A stretch of 64,000 nt of DNA, from positions 186,001-250,000 of the forward strand of contig NZ_JOCX01000003.1 in assembly GCF_000717915.1 (NCBI RefSeq), written 5' to 3'. This document shows positions 48,502-55,586 of this stretch, in pieces (position 1 is the stretch's first letter; each line of letters begins with the position of its first letter). Source of the DNA: Streptomyces sp. NRRL S-244 (lineage in GTDB: Bacteria; Actinomycetota; Actinomycetes; Streptomycetales; Streptomycetaceae). The notes below the pieces were generated by a model, which saw nothing but the letters and a program-made list of their open reading frames with translations, was not told the origin of the DNA and did not search any database. The translations under genes and the position numbers were made by a program.

Positions 48502-49377
48502 GTGAACACTGTCGCACTGCTGGGCACCGGGACCATGGGCTCGGGGATGGCACGGAACCTGCTGCGGGCCGGGCTGGGGCTGCGGGTGTGGAACCGGACC
48601 CGGGACAAGGCCGAACCGCTGGCCGCGGATGGCGCGGTGGTCGTGGACACGCCGGCCGAGGCGGTCGCCGGGGCCGACGTGGTACTGACCATGCTGACGG
48701 ACGGCGCGGCCGTGGCGCAGGCGATGGCCGCCGCCGTGCCGGGGCTGCGCGCGGGGCAGGTGTGGGCGCAGATGAGCACGGTCGGCGTGGCCGCGCTCGA
48801 CGAACTGGCCGGCTTCGCCCGCGAGCACGGCCTGGTGTTCGTGGACGCCCCGGTGCAGGGCACCCGGCAGCCCGCCGAGGCCGGGACGCTGGTCGTACTG
48901 GCCTCCGGACCGGCGGATCCGCGGCTGGACCCGGTGTTCGACGCGGTGGGCGCCAAGACGCTGTGGGCCGGGTCCGAGGCGGGGGCCGCGACCCGGCTGA
49001 AGCTGACCACGGTCGGGTACGCGATCACGTTGACGGCGGCGGTCGGCGAGGCCCTCGCGCTGGCGGAGGGGCTGGGGGTGGACCCGGGCCTGTTCGCGCA
49101 GGCGCTGACCGGCGGCCCGATGGACAACCCGTACCTCCAGGCGAAGATGAAGGCCGTCCTGGAACGGGACTTCGCGCCCAGCTTCACGGTGCACGGCGCC
49201 GAGAAGGACACCGGCCTGATCGCGGAGGCGGCGGACGGGGCGGGTATCGCGGTCGACCTGGCCCGGGCCACGGGAGCCCGCATGCACCGCGCCGCGGCCG
49301 GCGGCCACGCCGAAGAGGACATGGCCGCCGCCTACTACGCCGGCTTCGAGAACGTGCCCGTGGGGAACGTGTCCTGA
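48502..49377 (+). CDS. NAD(P)-dependent beta-hydroxyacid dehydrogenase-like reductase
   Basis: A 291-residue oxidoreductase. The Rossmann fold opens NTVALLGTGTMGSGMARNLL (GxGxMG, the usual fingerprint of the 3-hydroxyisobutyrate dehydrogenase group), followed by VWNRTRDKAEPLA (Asn-Arg suggests NADP preference). The substrate motif FVDAPVQGTRQPAEAGTL is conserved (DAPVxGxxxxAxxG), and the catalytic Lys lies in AATRLKLTTVGY (about 170). Both domains are complete. GTG 48502 follows GGAAGGGAAG. It lies next to the converging gluconate regulator, so a role in sugar-acid metabolism is possible, though members also reduce imines and succinic semialdehyde. Confidence 0.88.
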   Translation: MNTVALLGTGTMGSGMARNLLRAGLGLRVWNRTRDKAEPLAADGAVVVDTPAEAVAGADVVLTMLTDGAAVAQAMAAAVPGLRAGQVWAQMSTVGVAALDELAGFAREHGLVFVDAPVQGTRQPAEAGTLVVLASGPADPRLDPVFDAVGAKTLWAGSEAGAATRLKLTTVGYAITLTAAVGEALALAEGLGVDPGLFAQALTGGPMDNPYLQAKMKAVLERDFAPSFTVHGAEKDTGLIAEAADGAGIAVDLARATGARMHRAAAGGHAEEDMAAAYYAGFENVPVGNVS

Positions 49378-49432
49378 ACCCGGTGTGCCAGAAGGCGGTT
49401 TAGGGGCGCCTCAGGCGCGCTTCAGGGGCCGG

Positions 49433-50149
49433 TCACGGGGAGGTGGGCGCCGGGGCGAGGACGTCGAGCTCCTCCAGGGCGCCCACCGCGATCTGCCGGG
49501 TCAGGGACTCGGCGCGGGCCGCGTCGCCCTCCCGTACGGCCTCGGCGACCTGGACGTGGAGGGTGACGGCGGCCGGGTCGGGGTCGGGGAACATCACGAC
49601 GTGCTGCGTACGGCCGGTCAGGACCTCGGCGACGACGTCGCCGAGGCGGGCGAACATCTCGTTGCCGGAGGCGTTCAGCACGATCCGGTGGAAGTCGATG
49701 TCGTGGCGCAGGTACGCGTCGAGCTGGTGGCCGCGCGAGGTGCTGACCATGCCGAGGGCGGCCTCGGTGAGCGCGGCGCACTGGCCGGGGGTGGCCCGGT
49801 CTGCGGCGAGGCCGGCCGCGACCGGCTCGATCGCGGAGCGCAGCACGGTCAGGGAGCGCAGCTGGCGGGGGCGGTCGGCGCCGGCGAGGCGCCAGCGGAT
49901 GACGCGCGGGTCGTAGACGTTCCACTCCTCGGCGGGGCGCACGGTGACGCCGACCCGGCGCCGGGACTCGACCAGTTGCATGGACTCCAGGACGCGCACG
50001 ACCTCGCGGACCACGGTGCGCGAGGCGTCGAAGCGCTCCGCGATCTCGTCGGTGCGCAGGACGCTGCCCGGCGGGTGCTCGCCCGCGGTGATCGCGAGGC
50101 CGAGGGTGTCCAGCACGTGGGAGTGGAGTCCCTGGCCTTCGGTGGTCAT
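49433..50149 (-). CDS. gntR: GntR/FadR-family regulator of gluconate genes
   Basis: A 238-residue repressor. The winged helix-turn-helix reads VLRTDEIAERFDASRTVVREVVRVLESMQLVESRRRVGV, in pieces typical of FadR-type GntR proteins. The C-terminal FCD domain has metal-binding-type residues (LDAYLRHDIDFHRIVLNASGN, and a late HVQVAEAV). ATG 50149 is preferred over 50182. It is divergent from gntK and gntP, with an inverted repeat centred at 50221 between them, which argues that it represses the gluconate genes and is released by gluconate or its phosphate. This matches the known GntR control of gluconate use in other actinobacteria. Confidence 0.85.
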   Translation of the reverse strand: MTTEGQGLHSHVLDTLGLAITAGEHPPGSVLRTDEIAERFDASRTVVREVVRVLESMQLVESRRRVGVTVRPAEEWNVYDPRVIRWRLAGADRPRQLRSLTVLRSAIEPVAAGLAADRATPGQCAALTEAALGMVSTSRGHQLDAYLRHDIDFHRIVLNASGNEMFARLGDVVAEVLTGRTQHVVMFPDPDPAAVTLHVQVAEAVREGDAARAESLTRQIAVGALEELDVLAPAPTSP

Positions 50150-50214
50150 GGCGTAAGCGTACGGCGACCCCTCAGCAGCCAAAAGATGTGATGTTTTGCC
50201 ATCCGACTCTTGAA

Positions 50215-50227
50215 TAAGTACTACTTA
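50215..50227. promoter_or_regulatory. TAAGTA-C-TACTTA palindrome, probable GntR operator
   Basis: A perfect 6-bp inverted repeat around one base in the 133-bp gap between gntR and gntK, in the only AT-rich patch there. FadR-type GntR proteins bind short palindromes of this form, so this is the likely gluconate operator. Confidence 0.55.
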
Positions 50228-50282
50228 ATGGGCTTCAGTGAGGGCGCACGAACCGATGTCGACGAGGACAGCGAGGTACGAA

Positions 50283-50831
50283 GTGAGCGGCACCCAGCGC
50301 GTGCTGGTGGTGATGGGCGTGGCCGGCACGGGCAAGACGACCGTGGGCAGGCTGCTCGCGGACGCGCTCGGCCTCCCGTACGTGGAGGGCGACGCGTTCC
50401 ACCCGGCGGCCAATGTCGCCAAGATGTCCGCCGGGATTCCGCTGGACGACGCCGACCGGCGGCCCTGGCTGGACGCCATCGGCGCGTGGATCACCGCCCG
50501 GCCGGCCGGGCGGGGCGCGGTGGTGGCCTCGTCGGCGCTCAAGCGCGCGTACCGCGACCGGCTGCGCGGCGCCGCGCCCGACGCGGTGTTCGTGCACCTG
50601 ACCGGCGAGCGCCCGCTGATCGAGCGTCGCATGGCGGCGCGTACGGGCCACTTCATGCCGACCGCGCTGCTGGACTCGCAGTTCGCCACGCTCGAGCCGC
50701 TCCGGCGGGACGAACTCGGCGTCGTCGTCGACGTGTCCGGATCACCCGAGGAGATCACCGAACGGGCCCTGGGGGCGCTGTCCGCGCTGCCCGGCATCTG
50801 CCCGACCGCCGCTCCCTCCCGAGAAAGCTAA
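50283..50831 (+). CDS. gntK: Gluconokinase
   Basis: Cytoplasmic kinase of 182 residues that makes 6-phosphogluconate from gluconate and ATP, feeding the pentose phosphate pathway. VLVVMGVAGTGKTTVG is the P-loop; EGDAFHPAANVAKMSAGIPLDD is the gluconate-binding motif (GDxxHPxxNxxKMxxGxPLxDxDR), which is diagnostic; WLDAIGAW, SSALKRAYRDRLRG and the lid MAARTGHFMP follow. GTG 50283 has GAGG 6 bp upstream; ATG 50256 would add 9 residues. It is divergent from gntR and 12 bp upstream of the gluconate permease, forming an operon. Confidence 0.93.
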   Translation: MSGTQRVLVVMGVAGTGKTTVGRLLADALGLPYVEGDAFHPAANVAKMSAGIPLDDADRRPWLDAIGAWITARPAGRGAVVASSALKRAYRDRLRGAAPDAVFVHLTGERPLIERRMAARTGHFMPTALLDSQFATLEPLRRDELGVVVDVSGSPEEITERALGALSALPGICPTAAPSRES

Positions 50832-50843
50832 GGAACCCCCACC

Positions 50844-52241
50844 GTGACAGGTCTCAGCGTCGAGATACTGGCAGCGGCCGCGCCCGCCCCGATCACCTCG
50901 GCCGGGAACACCCAGCTGGGCGTGGCCGTCCTCGCGGGTATCGCCGCCATCGTCCTGCTCATCACCCGCCTCAAGCTGCACGCCTTCCTGGCGCTGACGA
51001 TCGGCTCGCTCGCCCTCGGGGTGTTCGCGGGCGCCCCGCTGGACAAGACCATCGTGAGTTTCACGGCCGGGCTCGGCGCCACGGTCGCGGGGGTCGGCGT
51101 ACTGATCGCGCTCGGCGCGATCCTCGGCCGGCTGCTCGCGGACTCGGGCGGCGCGGACGAGATCGTCGACACCATCCTCGCCAAGGCCAAGGGCCGGGCG
51201 ATGCCCTGGGCCATGGTGCTGATCGCCTCGGTGATCGGGCTGCCGCTCTTCTTCGAGGTCGGCATCGTGCTGCTGATCCCGGTGGTGCTGCTGGTGGCCA
51301 AGCGCGGCAACTACTCCCTGATGCGGATCGGCATCCCGGCGCTGGCCGGCCTGTCCGTGATGCACGGGCTGATCCCGCCGCACCCCGGCCCGCTCGTCGC
51401 CATCGACGCGCTGCACGCCAACCTCGGCGTGACGCTCGCGCTCGGCGTGGTGGTCGCGATCCCGACCGTGATCATCGCCGGGCCGCTGTTCTCCCGGTAC
51501 GCGGCCCGCTGGGTGGACATCCCGGCGCCCGAGCAGATGATCCCGCAGCGGACCTCCGCGGAGCCGGAACACCGTCCCCGGTTCGGGGCGACGGTCTTCA
51601 CCGTGCTGCTGCCCGTGGCGCTGATGCTGGTCAAGGCGCTTGTTGACATCGTTGTCGACGATCCGGAGAACGGCGTGCAGCGGGTCACGGACGTCGCGGG
51701 CTCCCCGCTGATCGCGCTGCTCGCGGCGGTGCTCGTGGGCATGTTCACCCTCGGCCGGGCGGCCGGGTTCACGAAGGAACGGCTCTCGACGACGGTGGAG
51801 AAGTCGCTGGCCCCGATCGCGGGCATCCTGCTCATCGTGGGCGCGGGCGGCGGCTTCAAGCAGACCCTGATCGACGCGGGCGTCGGCCGGATGATCCTGG
51901 ACCTGTCGGAGGGCTGGTCGATCCCGGCCCTGCTGCTGGCGTGGCTGATCGCCGTGGCCATCCGGCTCGCGACGGGCTCGGCGACGGTCGCCACGATCTC
52001 GGCTGCCGGGCTGGTGGCTCCGCTCGCCGCGGGCATGTCGACCACGGAGACGGCACTGCTGGTGCTGGCGATCGGGTCGGGCTCGCTGTTCTTCAGCCAC
52101 GTCAACGACGCCGGGTTCTGGCTCGTCAAGGAGTACTTCGGGATGACGGTCGGGCAGACGGTCAAGACCTGGTCGGTGATGGAGACCATCATCTCGGTGG
52201 TCGGCCTGGGCTTCGTCCTGCTGCTGTCACTCGTCCTCTAG
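50844..52241 (+). CDS. gntP: Gluconate:H+ symporter (GntP family)
   Basis: Inner-membrane importer of 465 residues with about 12-14 hydrophobic helices. The family motifs are present: AVLAGIAAIVLLITRLKLHAF, LGAILGRLLADSGGAD, GLPLFFEVGIVLLIPVVL, GLSVMHGLIPPHPGPLVAID and FSHVNDAGFWLVKEYFG near the end. It brings gluconate in for gntK. GTG 50844 follows AAGGA. It is the last gene of the gntK operon, and its final 15 bp overlap the WXG-like gene on the opposite strand. Confidence 0.92.
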   Translation: MTGLSVEILAAAAPAPITSAGNTQLGVAVLAGIAAIVLLITRLKLHAFLALTIGSLALGVFAGAPLDKTIVSFTAGLGATVAGVGVLIALGAILGRLLADSGGADEIVDTILAKAKGRAMPWAMVLIASVIGLPLFFEVGIVLLIPVVLLVAKRGNYSLMRIGIPALAGLSVMHGLIPPHPGPLVAIDALHANLGVTLALGVVVAIPTVIIAGPLFSRYAARWVDIPAPEQMIPQRTSAEPEHRPRFGATVFTVLLPVALMLVKALVDIVVDDPENGVQRVTDVAGSPLIALLAAVLVGMFTLGRAAGFTKERLSTTVEKSLAPIAGILLIVGAGGGFKQTLIDAGVGRMILDLSEGWSIPALLLAWLIAVAIRLATGSATVATISAAGLVAPLAAGMSTTETALLVLAIGSGSLFFSHVNDAGFWLVKEYFGMTVGQTVKTWSVMETIISVVGLGFVLLLSLVL

Positions 52242-52460
52242 CTGCGCGGCCGCCACGGCGAGGCCGTTCGCGGCCGTGGCGCAGCGGTCGGCCAGGGCGG
52301 CGACCTCGGCGCGGAACGCGTCAGCCTGCGGGCCCTGCCAGTCCAGCGCTTCGGCTGCCGCGTGCAGCCGGAGCGCATGGGCGCGCAGGGCGGCGGAGTG
52401 GCCGCGCAGGCCGTCGGCCGGGTCCGGCGGGCCGGGCCGGAGCCGGGTGGCGGGGCTCAC
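52227..52460 (-). CDS. WXG100-like small helical protein
   Basis: A 77-residue protein, mostly two helices around a turn: ADGLRGHSAALRAHALRLHAAAEAL, then DWQGPQADAFRAEVAAL, in which Trp-Gln-Gly stands in the WxG position. Length and layout fit WXG100/ESX-type partners, small helical hairpins exported by type VII secretion or acting as chaperones to larger effectors; the C-terminal YxxxD/E signal is not evident (it ends AAAQLEDE). GTG 52460 overlaps the stop of the upstream 270-residue gene (GTGA), so they are translated together. No ESX core genes lie in this window. Confidence 0.65.
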   Translation of the reverse strand: MSPATRLRPGPPDPADGLRGHSAALRAHALRLHAAAEALDWQGPQADAFRAEVAALADRCATAANGLAVAAAQLEDE

Positions 52461-53269
52461 CGGCTGCGCCAGGGCTGGACGAGGAGGATGCCGCCGGTGC
52501 CGAGCAGGCCGATGGTGTGGACGCAGCCTTTGTGCGGGGCGGCCGGGGCGGGGCGTTGCCCCTGGTCCCGGCTCCGATCCCGGCCCTGATCCCGGCCCTG
52601 ATCCCTGTTCCGGTCCCGGTCACGGTCGAAGAACGCCCGGACGGCGGCGCCCAGTCCGAGCAGCGGCTGCGCGGGCACGGCCCGGCCGGTGGCCACCTGC
52701 CAGCCGGCGTGGTCGTTGAAGGGGTTCGCGTCGGTCAGGGCGTTCCAGGCGAACAGGTCGGCGAAGGACGGGGACAGCAGCGCGAACGCCCGCTCGGCGC
52801 CCCGGTCCCGCATCAGCCGGCGGAACACCCGGACGGCCGCCGCCTGTCGGTCCTCGTCCACGGCCCGGAGGATCGCCGCGCAGTCGGGGTCGTCCAGCAG
52901 GTCGGGCCGTTCCGCGCTCGCCGCCCGGATCCGGGCCTTGAGTCCGCAGACGGCGAGGCTGACGGCGAGGCTCTCGCGGCCGGTGAGGATCCCGGCGAAC
53001 CAGCCGGCCCGCGCCACCCCCCTGCCGCGCGGTGCCCAGCCCAGGCCCGCCGGGTCGGTGAGGGTGTGCAGGAGGGTGCGCCAGCCGTGCCGGGAGCGGG
53101 TGCGGCGGCGCCCGAGGGCGGCGGCCGGGAGCCGGGTGCCGAGGGCCAGTTCGGAGGCGTGCCGGGCGGCTTCGCCGACGGCGTCGGCGGCCTCGGCGAG
53201 CTCGCGGCACAGGGCGTCGAGCAGCTCGGCGTCCGGGTCGGTGGGCGCGGAGGTCGCGGCGTCGGACAT
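52457..53269 (-). CDS. Unknown protein with Arg/Asp-rich tail, middle gene of the P450 operon
   Basis: A 270-residue protein from ATG 53269. Residues 1-190 are helical (AELLDALCRELAEAADAVGEAAR, ARAGWFAGILTGRESLAVSLAV, AVRVFRRLMRDRGAERAF) with no recognised domain or catalytic motif. Residues about 200-240 are a repeat of Arg-Asp-Gln/Asn-Gly encoded by a 12-bp DNA repeat, and the last 28 are hydrophobic (GCVHTIGLLGTGGILLVQPW), possibly a membrane anchor or re-entrant helix. It lies between a P450 (68 bp upstream) and a WXG-like gene (4-bp overlap), so the three act together. It might be an effector or scaffold for the WXG-like protein; this is inference. Confidence 0.6.
   Translation of the reverse strand: MSDAATSAPTDPDAELLDALCRELAEAADAVGEAARHASELALGTRLPAAALGRRRTRSRHGWRTLLHTLTDPAGLGWAPRGRGVARAGWFAGILTGRESLAVSLAVCGLKARIRAASAERPDLLDDPDCAAILRAVDEDRQAAAVRVFRRLMRDRGAERAFALLSPSFADLFAWNALTDANPFNDHAGWQVATGRAVPAQPLLGLGAAVRAFFDRDRDRNRDQGRDQGRDRSRDQGQRPAPAAPHKGCVHTIGLLGTGGILLVQPWRSR
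52559..52627. repeat. Degenerate 12-bp repeat encoding an Arg/Asp-rich linker
   Basis: Copies of CCCGGCCCTGAT and variants run through 52559-52627 and encode RDQG/RDRD/RNRD units in the minus-strand gene. Copy number may vary between strains without frameshift. Confidence 0.6.
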
Positions 53270-53337
53270 GGAATCCTCGCGGGATGTCGGTGGGGAGGGT
53301 GGCGTCGGCGACTGGTGGTTGTCGACGACGGGTGGTG

Positions 53338-54567
53338 TCAGCGACGGGTGAGGGTGAGCCGGATGCCGCGCGGGTCCAGTGCCAGGGGCAGCGGTCCGTG
53401 CGGGTCGAGTACCGGCCGGGTGGCCGTGATCCGGCGGCGGCGCAGGACCTCGGCACACAGCGCGGTGGTGATCAGCAGGCCCAGCCGGTCGCCCGGGCAG
53501 CGGCCGGGGCCGTGGCCGAACGGGGCCATCCGGATGTCCTCGTCCGCCCCGGGGGTCTTCCAGCGGCCCGGTACGAAGACGTGCGCGGCCGGCACCTGCT
53601 CCGGGTCGCGCTGGTGGAAGTGGGCGGGCAGCAGGACGGTCGTGCCGGCGGGGTGGCGTACGCCCCGCCACTCGGTCTCGGTACGGGTGACGCGGATCAG
53701 GTCCGGCACCGCCGGGTACAGGCGCAGGCACTCCCGTACGCAGGCCCGCAGCCGGGGCAACTCCTCGGGGGCGCCGCGTCCGGCGGCTTCGGCGGCCGCG
53801 GCGTCCTGTTCGGCGGGGTGGGTGCCGAGCAGGAGCAGGGTGCGCAGCATCGTGGCGGGGATGCCGTCCATGGCCCGCAGGGTCTGTTCCTCGCGGTCGG
53901 CGTACGCGGCGGGGTGGCCGAGCATGCCGTGGCCGGGCATGCCCTGGCCGAGCAGGGTGTGCCCGTCGGCACCCGCGGCGCGCTCGCGGCCGCGGCGGCG
54001 GAGCCGGCCGAGCAGCCCGGGGAGTTGCTCGGCTCCCGCGGCCGCGCCGTCGCCGAGCACGATCCGGCGGGCGGCGCGGGCCACGGTGTGCCGGGTGCGG
54101 GCCAGGTCGAGGGTGGCGGCGGCGGTCAGGTGCCGGGCCTCTTCGGCGATGACGGCGCGGACGGCGGCGCAGGAGCGCACCCCGCCGGGGCCGGGCGACA
54201 GCACGGCGGCGGGTTCGGCTTCGTAGAACTGCCGGAGTTCCTGCCGGTCGAGCAGGACGAGTACGGCTCCGGACAGCCCGCGCAGGAGCACGGGCGCCCC
54301 GCCGTGGCGGGCCCGCAGGGCGCGGAGCGCGTCGGCGGAGAAGGCCGGACGGGCGCCGCCGGAGCGGCCCCGGACGAGGAGCGGCAGGGCCCGGCCGGCC
54401 GCGAAGCGGACGGCACCGGCGCGGCCGGTCCGTGCCTGCTGCCCTCGTGAGACGGCGGACTGGGTCGTACCGGGACCGGTCATGGCCGCACCACCTCCCT
54501 GCGATCCGGCCGCTGGGGTGAGGTCCTCCGGCAGGACGCCCAGGGCGGCCTCGTGAAGCGTGCGCAT
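53338..54567 (-). CDS. Cytochrome P450
   Basis: Haem monooxygenase of 409 residues. The K-helix ExxR is in VRECLRLYPAVPDLIRVTR, the PERF-like region reads VFVPGRWKTP, and the haem-binding loop is FGHGPGRCPGDRLG with the axial Cys. The I-helix (AMDGIPATMLRTLLLLGTHP) lacks a clear (A/G)GxxT oxygen-activating motif, so its chemistry may be unusual or the enzyme may be a non-standard P450. ATG 54567 has GGAGG 7 bp upstream and is preferred over 54639 and 54483. It begins an operon with an unknown 270-residue gene and a WXG-like gene. No ferredoxin gene is nearby. The substrate is unknown. Confidence 0.88.
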   Translation of the reverse strand: MRTLHEAALGVLPEDLTPAAGSQGGGAAMTGPGTTQSAVSRGQQARTGRAGAVRFAAGRALPLLVRGRSGGARPAFSADALRALRARHGGAPVLLRGLSGAVLVLLDRQELRQFYEAEPAAVLSPGPGGVRSCAAVRAVIAEEARHLTAAATLDLARTRHTVARAARRIVLGDGAAAGAEQLPGLLGRLRRRGRERAAGADGHTLLGQGMPGHGMLGHPAAYADREEQTLRAMDGIPATMLRTLLLLGTHPAEQDAAAAEAAGRGAPEELPRLRACVRECLRLYPAVPDLIRVTRTETEWRGVRHPAGTTVLLPAHFHQRDPEQVPAAHVFVPGRWKTPGADEDIRMAPFGHGPGRCPGDRLGLLITTALCAEVLRRRRITATRPVLDPHGPLPLALDPRGIRLTLTRR

Positions 54568-54690
54568 CCGGGTACCTCCGCGCGCGGCCGGAAACCAACG
54601 GTCGGTGACATCGCCCTCACCGTACGTCCCCGACGCCACCCCCGCGCCCCGAGCGCGACCCGGCCGGATCCGGACCTCGGGACCCGGCCG

Positions 54691-55431
54691 CTAGGGAATC
54701 GGCGTGAAGGCCGCTTCGCGGAAGGCCGTGCGGAGGGGGCCCGGGGGGTGGGTGGGGAGGAGGAGTGCCCAGCGGTGGAGGCGCGGGGAGAGCCAGAGCG
54801 TCTGGGACTCGCCGTAGGCCCAGGTGCCGTGCGGGGCCGGGTGCCAGAGGAGGCCGCGGGCCGGGGTCAGTTCGCCGGTGCGGATGCGGAGGGATTCGGT
54901 GATCCATGCGCGGGTGAGGGGGTGCTCCGCCGCTGAGAGGAGGTGGCTCAGGAAGCGGCCGAGGTCGGCCGGGGGTGCGTGCAGGGCGCCGTCGGCGAAG
55001 CCGGTGCCGGTCATGCCGAGGGGGTGCCAGATCCGGGTGGCGGCGAGCTCGGCGAGGGGGCTGCCGGTGAGGTGCTCGGCGAGGCGGGTGAGGGCGGTGT
55101 GGGCGGCGGGGCCGGTGGAGTGGCTCAGGAGGTGGTGCGCGGTGGTCCCCGCGGCGGCTTCGACCCCATATGCCGTGAGGGGGGTGTGCAGCCGCAGCGC
55201 CTCTTCCGCGACGAGGCTCCCGATCACGGGCCACAGGGCGAGCACGGGCATCAGCCCGTCGACGTCGAGGGGCGCGCCGTCCCCCGCCGACCCGGCGTAC
55301 GGCCCGTCCGGCCCCCCGACGGCCCATGTCGCCTCGGGATCCGCGGCCTGCAGCACGCCTCGGATCCGGTCGGCCGCCTCGGCCGCGCCGGGCACTTCGG
55401 GCACGTCGGTCCGGTCGCTTTGGAGCGTCAT
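54691..55431 (-). CDS. Beta-lactamase-fold (serine hydrolase-like) protein lacking the SxxK motif
   Basis: A 246-residue protein with the shape of the class C beta-lactamase/DD-peptidase family: TTAHHLLSHSTGPAAH (usual RHLLTHTSG), then LAEHLTGSPLAELAATRIWHPLGMTGTGF and YGESQTLWLSP. The N-terminal part that should carry the catalytic SxxK reads LDVDGLMPVLALWPVIGSL, with no SxxK, and the tyrosine motif is YGES rather than YxN. It is also shorter than typical members (about 350-400). It is therefore probably inactive or has another role, such as binding cell-wall peptides. ATG 55431 is chosen; the ribosome site is weak. Confidence 0.68.
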   Translation of the reverse strand: MTLQSDRTDVPEVPGAAEAADRIRGVLQAADPEATWAVGGPDGPYAGSAGDGAPLDVDGLMPVLALWPVIGSLVAEEALRLHTPLTAYGVEAAAGTTAHHLLSHSTGPAAHTALTRLAEHLTGSPLAELAATRIWHPLGMTGTGFADGALHAPPADLGRFLSHLLSAAEHPLTRAWITESLRIRTGELTPARGLLWHPAPHGTWAYGESQTLWLSPRLHRWALLLPTHPPGPLRTAFREAAFTPIP

Positions 55432-55524
55432 GGGCCCCACGCTAGCCATCGGGTGGGTGGGCGCACAGGCGCGGCGCCCGGAGTCGGCGCGTATGCGCTC
55501 GCGGCCACCCGAATGGCACCGGGA

Positions 55525-55554
55525 GGGGCGGGGCGCCCTTCGGCGCCCCGCCCC
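55525..55554. terminator. 13-bp hairpin after the large subtilase gene
   Basis: GGGGCGGGGCGCC (55525-55537) and its complement (55542-55554) pair around CTTC, 32 bp past the stop of the minus-strand S8 gene. Confidence 0.75.
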
Positions 55555-55586
55555 CTATCGCCTCTCCGGCTGTCCGCCGGTGCCCG

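Noticed and set aside
52227..52460. A full ESX/type VII secretion locus
   Set aside because: Only a WXG-like protein is present. No EccC ATPase, EccB/D/E or mycosin gene lies in the window, and the secreted subtilases here are not in such a context.
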